Assembly: GCA_045601325.1 (NCBI GenBank)
Contig: JAZRZI010000045.1
Coordinates: 1 to 37,084 of the forward strand
Source: JAZRZI01 sp045601325
GTDB taxonomy: Bacteria; Bacillota_I; Bacilli_A; RFN20; CAG-826
Direction of reading: 5' to 3'
Length of the DNA stretch: 37,084 nt
Below are positions 32,048-37,084 of this stretch, piece after piece. How positions within the stretch are numbered: position 1 is the first letter of the stretch; each line of letters starts with the position of its first letter. The notes under the pieces were generated by a model. The model worked only from the letters and a program-made list of their open reading frames with translations. It was not told the origin of the DNA and searched no databases. A program made the position numbers and the translations under genes.

Positions 32048-33706
32048 ATGAAAATCGAACAAACTATGTATCAAGCTCTTCTTGAACAAGAAAGTATTTC
32101 TCCAAACACGATTGCGATTCATTACGAAGGAAATATTATTACCTATAGAAGATTAGTGAGATTAGTCAATCAAATGGCAGACACATTATTCAATGTTTTG
32201 AACATTAGAAACAATGATGTTGTTTTAGTTGCTCAGCCAAACATTCCAGACACATTAATTCTTATCTATGCTTTAAATAAAATTGGTGCAATTGTTAACT
32301 TGGTACACCCATTTATTCCATTTAACCAAATTGTTACAATCATGAAGAAAACAAATACTAAGGTTTCTTTCTTATTTGAACAACGTGTTGCAAAAGAAGT
32401 GGATAGATATCGTGAAATCGCTGATAAAATATATGTCACTCGTATTGAAGACTATTTACCTTGGGGTAAAAGATTTATCTATCACACATTTAAAGATAGA
32501 CATGTTAGAAAAGACCTTGGCAAATATAGAAATGAATTCGAAGGCTTTAAATACGCTCACGAGTTAAAGACAACTGGTGATGATGTTCCAATCAATACAG
32601 ACTGGAAAAAGACTAGTGTTCTTCTCCATAGTGGTTCTACAACTGGTGATCCTAAAACCATTTGTTTAAGCGATAAAAACTTTAACTATATCGCATCACA
32701 TCGTAAAGAACTCATGGGTCATACGGATGAAGAAGTTAGAGGTAAACCATTCTTATCTGTTTTACCAAGCTTCCATGGTTTTGGTTTTGGTGTAACAATG
32801 CATATGGGTATTGTTAATGGCTGTGGTACCTATTTAGTTCCTAAATTTTCCACTAAGACAGTAGCCAAGATATTTAATAAAGTTAAAATCAGTGTTATGT
32901 GTGGCGTTCCTACTATGTTTGAAAGCTTATGCAAATCTGAAAAATTCTTAAAATCAAGACACATTAAAGATTTGATTGTCTGCTATTGCGGTGGTGACAC
33001 AATGTCTGTTTCTTTAAAACATAGATTTGATAATTTGATGAAAAAGCATGGTTCTTCCGCACAAGTATTTGAAGGATATGGTTTAACCGAAGCTGTCGCC
33101 GTTAACTGTGTTAACTGTTTTGACCATAATAAGGATGGCTCTATTGGTTACCCAATTAAAGGGGCGGAATTTAAAATTGTCGATGATAAAGGCAATGATT
33201 TAGGCACAAATATTACAGGTGAAATTGCTCTTAAGAGCGACGCTGTTATGATTGGCTATTTTAAAGATAAAAAAGCCACTGAAGCCACATTACATGATGG
33301 TTGGGTATTTACAGGTGACTTAGGTCACAAAGATGATGATGGCTACATTTTCTTTGATCAACGTAAGAAACGTGTTGTTAAGGTTTCTGGTGTTGGTGTT
33401 TTCCCAACTGAAATAGAAAAATTAGTAGAAACTGTACATGGTGTTGAAGGATGCTGCGCAATTGAAATTCCTGATTCAAAACTTCAAGCAGCAATTAAAT
33501 TATTTGTCAAAGCAAAATATTTCGATGAAGTCGGTATGAAAAAGAGAATTATGGATGCTTGCAAGAAATACTTGATTCGTTGGGCGGTTCCTAAAGAAAT
33601 AGAATTCATCGATGAAATACCACATACATTAATCGGAAAGGTCGACTTTAAAAAACTTCAACAAATGGAAGACGAAAGAAGAGGTATCGTTCGTGAAAAG
33701 AAGTAA
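32048..33706 (+). CDS. AMP-dependent acyl-CoA synthetase/ligase (ANL superfamily)
   Basis: A 552-residue adenylating enzyme. Motifs: P-loop-like LLHSGSTTGDPKTICLS near 195-211, EGYGLTEAVAV (A5), GWVFTGDLGHKDDDGYIFF (A7), RKKRVVKVSGVGVFPTEIE (A8) and the closing PHTLIGKVDFKKL with the catalytic lysine (A10). It should activate a carboxylate as acyl-AMP and pass it to CoA or a carrier; fatty acid or short aryl/alkyl acids cannot be distinguished. There is no carrier-protein domain and no carrier gene beside it. GGGAGG 7 or more nt upstream overlaps the acyltransferase stop, indicating coupling. The ligase may supply acyl donor for the acyltransferase (inference). Confidence 0.85.
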   Translation: MKIEQTMYQALLEQESISPNTIAIHYEGNIITYRRLVRLVNQMADTLFNVLNIRNNDVVLVAQPNIPDTLILIYALNKIGAIVNLVHPFIPFNQIVTIMKKTNTKVSFLFEQRVAKEVDRYREIADKIYVTRIEDYLPWGKRFIYHTFKDRHVRKDLGKYRNEFEGFKYAHELKTTGDDVPINTDWKKTSVLLHSGSTTGDPKTICLSDKNFNYIASHRKELMGHTDEEVRGKPFLSVLPSFHGFGFGVTMHMGIVNGCGTYLVPKFSTKTVAKIFNKVKISVMCGVPTMFESLCKSEKFLKSRHIKDLIVCYCGGDTMSVSLKHRFDNLMKKHGSSAQVFEGYGLTEAVAVNCVNCFDHNKDGSIGYPIKGAEFKIVDDKGNDLGTNITGEIALKSDAVMIGYFKDKKATEATLHDGWVFTGDLGHKDDDGYIFFDQRKKRVVKVSGVGVFPTEIEKLVETVHGVEGCCAIEIPDSKLQAAIKLFVKAKYFDEVGMKKRIMDACKKYLIRWAVPKEIEFIDEIPHTLIGKVDFKKLQQMEDERRGIVREKK

Positions 33707-35186
33707 ACTTCTTTGGCTTCTATTATCTGGTTTTATTTTAACTGGTTGCTCTTCATTCTATAAGAATGGAGGAGGCACACCTAGTAAAGATTCTTTATGG
33801 GATAAAACACAAGATTCTTTGCGTAACGGAAAGCAAACATTAGATTTCTATAGTCTTAATGATTTACATGGCTCTGTTGCGAAGATTTCGGACGGAAGCA
33901 CAAATGAACCAGGCATTAATTTATTGTCCTCTTATTTGCTATCAAAAAAGAACACAAATAAGGATGGTTTTGTCCTTACAAGTTCTGGCGATATGTGGCA
34001 AGGTTCCGCAGATAGCAACATTACAAAAGGTAGGTTAGTTACTGACTGGATGAATTATCTTAATTTTGACGCGATGGCGGTAGGCAATCATGAATTTGAC
34101 TGGACAATCGATTGCATCAAAAGCAACAAAGAAAATATGAACTTCCCATTACTTGCTTGTAATATTATTCAAATTGATAGTGGCAAGCATGTCGATTGGG
34201 TTGAGCCTTATACAACCATTACTAGAAAAGGTGTGCATATTGGCATTATCGGTGCGATTGGCGAAGGTTTAACTGGCGATATCTTAAGTAAGAACGTTAG
34301 AGGTTTGAAATTTGATAATCCAACAAGTTATGTTAAGAAATATTCAACAGAATTGAGAAATAAAGGCGCTGATGTAATTTTATTACTTCTTCACGATTCT
34401 GCTGATAATATCTCTAGTGACTGCGCAAAAGCAATTGACTTAGCTTTTACAGGACACACACATACCGGCGAAAATGAAGCATTAGACTCTAATAGAGTCC
34501 CTGCTATCCAAGCTTATTCAAACGGCAAGGATGTTGGTCATATTAAACTAACATATGATTTCGGTGTTGGAAAAGTTTCTTCTGCAACTGGTGAAATCAA
34601 TGATACAAGATCTTTATCTTCTTACACTCCTGATGCTGGTTGTAAAGCTATCTATGATAAATATTTAGAAGAAGAAATTCTTGAAATTACTACCCCTGTA
34701 TATGGTTACACTAAGACTGCTATTAAAGCGGTTGAAATTCCTCATTTGTATAACAAATATGCCTATCAATATTATCTTGATGAATACGATCCAACAGATA
34801 GTAAAAATATTTACTTTGTAGAAACAAATAATGCTAGAGGTGATATTGTCTCAGGTGATATCACTTATGGAAGCATATTTAAAGCATTACCATTTGATAA
34901 TTTCTTAACTTTATGCGAAGTTACTACCAGTGTTATTAGAAATGATTTATCAACTTATTCTAGCGCACATTTTTATATTCCAGAAACAGGCACAACTTGC
35001 AATGGTTCGGAGATTAGATATTACTTGCCTACTGAAAGTAAAGTTAACGTTTTAATGATTGATTACATTGCTTGGAGTACAAGATACGAAGACAAAATCA
35101 AAATAGTTAAAGAATATACAGAAGATGGAACTCTTCCAAGAAACATCTTTGCTCGATACGTAGGAACTGATTTTCCAAAAAAATAA
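33693..35186 (+). CDS. 5'-nucleotidase-like metallophosphatase lipoprotein
   Basis: A 497-residue surface protein starting with GTG and overlapping the ligase gene by 14 nt; AGAGG at 33680-33684 supports this start. A lipoprotein signal peptide ends at the lipobox ILTGC (Cys19). The calcineurin-like phosphoesterase domain has YSLNDLHG, TSSGDMWQGS, AVGNHEFDW, LLLLHDS and FTGHTHTGE, the five metal-binding blocks of the UshA/5'-nucleotidase family. A C-terminal 5'-nucleotidase domain (SGDITYGSIFKALPFDN) is present. It may salvage nucleotides outside the cell, or remove phosphate from a product of the two upstream enzymes. The tight overlap shows co-expression. Confidence 0.88.
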   Translation: MKRSKLLWLLLSGFILTGCSSFYKNGGGTPSKDSLWDKTQDSLRNGKQTLDFYSLNDLHGSVAKISDGSTNEPGINLLSSYLLSKKNTNKDGFVLTSSGDMWQGSADSNITKGRLVTDWMNYLNFDAMAVGNHEFDWTIDCIKSNKENMNFPLLACNIIQIDSGKHVDWVEPYTTITRKGVHIGIIGAIGEGLTGDILSKNVRGLKFDNPTSYVKKYSTELRNKGADVILLLLHDSADNISSDCAKAIDLAFTGHTHTGENEALDSNRVPAIQAYSNGKDVGHIKLTYDFGVGKVSSATGEINDTRSLSSYTPDAGCKAIYDKYLEEEILEITTPVYGYTKTAIKAVEIPHLYNKYAYQYYLDEYDPTDSKNIYFVETNNARGDIVSGDITYGSIFKALPFDNFLTLCEVTTSVIRNDLSTYSSAHFYIPETGTTCNGSEIRYYLPTESKVNVLMIDYIAWSTRYEDKIKIVKEYTEDGTLPRNIFARYVGTDFPKK

Positions 35187-35193
35187 CAATATT

Positions 35194-35223
35194 AACCACA
35201 TGCTAAAATGTATGTGGTTTTTT
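35194..35223 (+). terminator. Terminator of the three-gene accessory operon
   Basis: AACCACAT (35194-35201), 10-nt loop, ATGTGGTT (35212-35219), then T to 35223. Confidence 0.87.
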
Positions 35224-35239
35224 CGTTAAAAATATAGTG

Positions 35240-35245
35240 TATACT
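35240..35245 (+). promoter_or_regulatory. -10 box of the tRNA-Leu/tRNA-Arg unit
   Basis: TATACT, ending 9 nt before the mature 5' end of tRNA-Leu(CAG), so the precursor would have only a ~2-3 nt 5' leader. -35 not clear. Confidence 0.45.
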
Positions 35246-35254
35246 AGTTTTACC

Positions 35255-35338
35255 GCGGTCATGGCGGAATGGCAGACGCGCTAGAATCAGAATCTAGTGA
35301 GGAAACTCGTGGAAGTTCAAGTCTTCTTGACCGCACCA
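35255..35338 (+). tRNA. tRNA-Leu(CAG)
   Basis: A class II tRNA with a long variable arm. Acceptor GCGGTCA / TGACCGC, anticodon stem CTAGA / TCTAG, loop ATCAGAA (anticodon CAG at 35288-35290), variable arm with GAG-GAAA-CTC, T loop TTCAAGT, encoded CCA. It reads CTG. Two bases separate it from the next tRNA. Confidence 0.95.
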
Positions 35339-35340
35339 AT

Positions 35341-35417
35341 GCGCTTGTAGCTTATGTGGATAAAGCGCAACCCTCCGAAGGTTGAGACTGTGCGTTCGAC
35401 TCGCGCCAAGCGCTCCA
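35341..35417 (+). tRNA. tRNA-Arg(CCG)
   Basis: Acceptor GCGCTTG / CAAGCGC, D stem GCTT / AAGC, anticodon stem CAACC / GGTTG with loop CTCCGAA (anticodon CCG at 35375-35377), T arm GTGCG-TTCGACT-CGCGC, encoded CCA. It reads CGG. Two oddities: the discriminator base is T, where A or G is usual for Arg, and position 15 is T rather than a purine. The downstream gene's ribosome site begins within the CCA end. Confidence 0.9.
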
Positions 35418-35428
35418 AGGTGATTATT

Positions 35429-35899
35429 ATGGCAAAGAAAAAACTAAGTGATGAAACAAAGGTAAAACTATTTTACTCGGGAGAACTATTTTTGATTGGT
35501 TTAGTTTTTGCAATTATTGCTATTCTTGTTTTGATCGGAGTTATTAAAAGAAGCGATACAAAGAATCTAGTTTTTAACTGGATTACTATTTTTGGTGGAA
35601 CTTGGCTGATTGTTGATTTCTTTTGGGGATTATGCAGCAAATCTAGAAGAAAACGTATTTGTTTGTTGGATAAAATCCTTCATCTTCCTTTAGGAATATA
35701 TTTAGTAACATTTGATTTAATTTGTTTTATTGCCAAACCAGATATCTATTCTTGGGGTGTTCCAGTAGCTTTTCTATATGTTGCTTTATCTTATACCTTT
35801 GAAGCAATTTATCACTGGTTTAAACCTTTGCCTCAAATATTAGAAGCTATTGAAGAAGATAAGAAAGAGGAAGAAAGTAAGAATAAGCCTGAAGAATAA
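35429..35899 (+). CDS. Small four-helix membrane protein of unknown function
   Basis: A 156-residue protein with a basic N-terminus (MAKKKLSDETK) and about four hydrophobic segments: around residues 15-37, 49-65, 83-103 and 108-130. The tail is highly charged (EAIEEDKKEEESKNKPEE). I do not recognise a family. Start: ATG 35429 with AAGGTGA immediately upstream; a longer in-frame ATG at 35354 would lie inside the tRNA-Arg gene and is rejected. The ribosome site starts at the last base of the tRNA CCA end, so processing of the tRNA would release an mRNA with its ribosome site at the very 5' end. No terminator was seen before the next tRNA gene. Confidence 0.75.
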   Translation: MAKKKLSDETKVKLFYSGELFLIGLVFAIIAILVLIGVIKRSDTKNLVFNWITIFGGTWLIVDFFWGLCSKSRRKRICLLDKILHLPLGIYLVTFDLICFIAKPDIYSWGVPVAFLYVALSYTFEAIYHWFKPLPQILEAIEEDKKEEESKNKPEE

Positions 35900-35904
35900 T
35901 TTGT

Positions 35905-35932
35905 TTGATTATTTCTAACTTATACTTATAAT
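35905..35932 (+). promoter_or_regulatory. Promoter of tRNA-Leu(CAA)
   Basis: TTGATT (35905-35910), 16 nt, TATAAT (35927-35932). The tRNA starts 10 nt after the -10 box, again giving a very short precursor leader. Confidence 0.6.
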
Positions 35933-35942
35933 AAAAAGAGCC

Positions 35943-36029
35943 GCCCGAGTGGTGAAACTGGTAGACGCACTGGACTCAAAATCCAGCGATAGCGATATCG
36001 TGCCGGTTCGATTCCGGCCTCGGGCACCA
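35943..36029 (+). tRNA. tRNA-Leu(CAA)
   Basis: A class II tRNA. Acceptor GCCCGAG / CTCGGGC, anticodon stem CTGGA / TCCAG with loop CTCAAAA (anticodon CAA at 35977-35979), variable arm with GATAGCGATATC, T arm GCCGG-TTCGATT-CCGGC, encoded CCA. It reads TTG. Confidence 0.96.
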
Positions 36030-36034
36030 AAAAT

Positions 36035-36137
36035 GTTGAAATTCCCCCTTTATTGAGCTGAAACTGAATAGGTTTAGCGTGATGATGAAGGAGGTTTTTT
36101 GTTAACAAAAAGTGCTGATTCAATCAACACAATTTTT
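36035..36137 (+). terminator. Terminator region downstream of tRNA-Leu(CAA)
   Basis: Two structures. A long imperfect stem joins CCCCCTTTAT with ATGAAGGAGG (the AAGGAGG near 36088-36094), encloses a GCTGAAAC/GTTTAGC hairpin, and is followed by six T. A second imperfect hairpin, GTGCTGATT (36112-36120) / AATCAACAC (36122-36130) with one mismatch, is followed by AATTTTT. The AAGGAGG looks like a ribosome site, but no convincing coding frame follows. Confidence 0.55.
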
Positions 36138-36150
36138 CCTATTTCTAATA

Positions 36151-36188
36151 AATGTAATTTTTTGTTACATTGCAGTTTCTTTGTAACA
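36151..36188. repeat. Overlapping inverted repeats with a TGTTACA motif
   Basis: AATGTAA (36151-36157) pairs with TTACATT (36165-36171), and TGTTACA (36163-36169) pairs with TGTAACA (36182-36188). The central segment is shared, so only one hairpin can form at a time. It could be an operator or a switch upstream of the decayed permease gene. The remaining bases to 36256 hold nothing else I can support. Confidence 0.45.
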
Positions 36189-36256
36189 TTTATCTGAATA
36201 TAAATGGTTAAGAATTGAATTTGTATGTAAAATTATGTTGAATGAAGGCTATTTAA

Positions 36257-36931
36257 ATGAAAATATTGAAATAAATTCTTTTACTAGGAACATCAACATG
36301 CTCGCTTTTTAATTTATCTTCAAATTCTGTTATAAATCATAATTTTTTATTTAGCACAAAAGAAAGAGAACATTTTGTGTCTTGCTTAACTTATGAAGAT
36401 GGGCAACAAATAACTAAATACAAAAGAGTAACTGTTGTTGGTTTTGGCTACAATGAAGCAATATCTGGTTTTGTTAATTCTAACTCTATTAAATTTTCAG
36501 CTGATATTTTTGATGCTTCCTGGCTTGATAGCATAATTGAAAATGGCATTATCTACCTTGAACAAGATTCTTACTAAAATAAGTATTACGAAAGTTCCTT
36601 TGAATCAATTTCTGGCAAAATTGATATTGGGTTTGGAAATCAATTTGGTGTTGGAATATCTACTCCTTCTGGTTTATTCAAAATTATCTTTGTAATATTT
36701 TTACCAATTAGCGTAGTGATGACAGCTTTGTTCTTACTAATTTACTTTTCTAGTATGATTCTAGATAACGAAAAAGAGCAAGGCATTTTACAATCTTTAG
36801 GCTGCAACAACCATAGCCTATTATTGATATACTTAATTTCCGGCTTAATAGAATCTTTGATTTCTTTGTTAGGCGCATTTATTTTTGCCCCAATTTTTAC
36901 AAAAAAACATTTAGGAGCACATGGTTGCTAA
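36257..36931 (+). pseudogene. Decaying FtsX-type ABC transporter permease gene
   Basis: One reading frame runs from ATG 36257 (GAAGG ribosome-like site at 36244-36248) but is cut by TAA at 36272-36274, TAA at 36575-36577 and TAA at 36929-36931, with no frameshift between them. The last segment carries the FtsX permease hallmark: a transmembrane helix, then ILDNEKEQGILQSLGCNNHS, then LLLIYLISGLIESLISLLGAF. The preceding part looks like the extracytoplasmic region of such a permease. The same frame stays open from 36932 to the window end, though no family match is seen there. Alternative: the segment from GTG 36377 is a short real gene, which is less likely. Confidence 0.65.
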
Positions 36932-37084
36932 AATAGGAAAGTTATATATCTTAAGATATATTTGTACATTCATAATCACTTAAAGTCCCTAAAACGGAGT
37001 TTTTTTGATATCGAAATGATTCTTTTTAACAACTTTCTTATAGTTAATAATGCTTCTTTATCATCTTTGTTAACCAATATGAAA
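36932..37084 (+). other. Window end, no clear gene
   Basis: AT-rich sequence. The frame of the decayed permease stays open to the last base, while the other two forward frames have several stops. It may be the remnant of the permease 3' end. Confidence 0.35.

Noticed and set aside
35354..35428. Longer N-terminus for the small membrane protein
   Set aside because: These codons are inside the tRNA-Arg gene, and the ribosome site supports ATG 35429.
35926..36123. Minus-strand 65-codon frame containing PEAGIEPARYR
   Set aside because: This is the well-known false protein made by translating the antisense strand of a tRNA-Leu gene.
36098..36196. Possible small gene after the AAGGAGG at 36088-36094
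   Set aside because: The only frame would start with TTG, encode ~32 residues with no recognisable features, and overlap the terminator hairpins.

Overview
The window is AT-rich and carries a conserved bacterial housekeeping region. The suite of PolC, FakA, an Asp23-family protein, YlxM, RbgA and KhpA, together with the gene order, points to the Bacillota, class Bacilli. An uncultured, reduced-genome gut-type lineage (RF39, Erysipelotrichales or Acholeplasma-like) would fit, but the sequence alone does not settle the family. The standard bacterial code is used: of 32 intact protein genes, 29 end in TAA, 3 in TGA (rimM, dprA, cdsA) and none in TAG.

Layout. 1-708: 3' end of a 23S rRNA gene and a 5S rRNA gene. 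757-1980: an L-fucose isomerase-like protein. 2071-4070: Asp23-family protein and fakA. 4132-6129: recG. 6314-9652: rnc-ftsY-ylxM-ffh, joined by one-base TAATG overlaps. 9679-11532 (minus strand): rpsP-khpA-rimM-trmD, inverted relative to the usual Bacilli order. 11850-15406: rplS, then lepB-rbgA-rnhB-dprA. 15513-18572: topA and xerC. 18739-21999: rpsB-tsf-pyrH-frr. 22125-30909: uppS-cdsA-dxr-rseP-polC, followed directly by tRNA-Pro(CGG). 31201-35186: an accessory three-gene unit with a membrane acyltransferase of the heparan-glucosaminide N-acetyltransferase type, an acyl/AMP ligase and a 5'-nucleotidase-like lipoprotein. 35255-36029: tRNA-Leu(CAG), tRNA-Arg(CCG), a small four-helix membrane protein and tRNA-Leu(CAA). 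36257 to the end: a decaying FtsX-type ABC permease gene.

The core genes cover protein export (ffh, ftsY, ylxM, lepB), ribosome and tRNA maturation (rimM, trmD, rbgA, rpsP, rplS, rpsB, tsf, frr), DNA replication and repair (polC, recG, topA, xerC, dprA, rnhB), and lipid, isoprenoid and envelope supply (fakA, cdsA, dxr, uppS, rseP). Compared with Bacillus, several blocks normally inside this order are absent: fapR-plsX-fabD-fabG-acpP, smc, trmFO/hslVU/codY, proS and rimP-nusA.

The most interesting points are: a recurring promoter layout in which the -10 box ends only 5-11 nt before the ATG and no clear Shine-Dalgarno follows, implying leaderless mRNAs; the in-place inversion of the rpsP-trmD block; structured leaders before rplS, rpsB, rnc and the acyltransferase gene; four tRNA genes that all have C at the wobble position, one fused to an mRNA; and the acyltransferase/ligase/phosphatase unit, which may be an undescribed surface-modification system. 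No CRISPR array, insertion sequence, prophage or classical defence system was seen.
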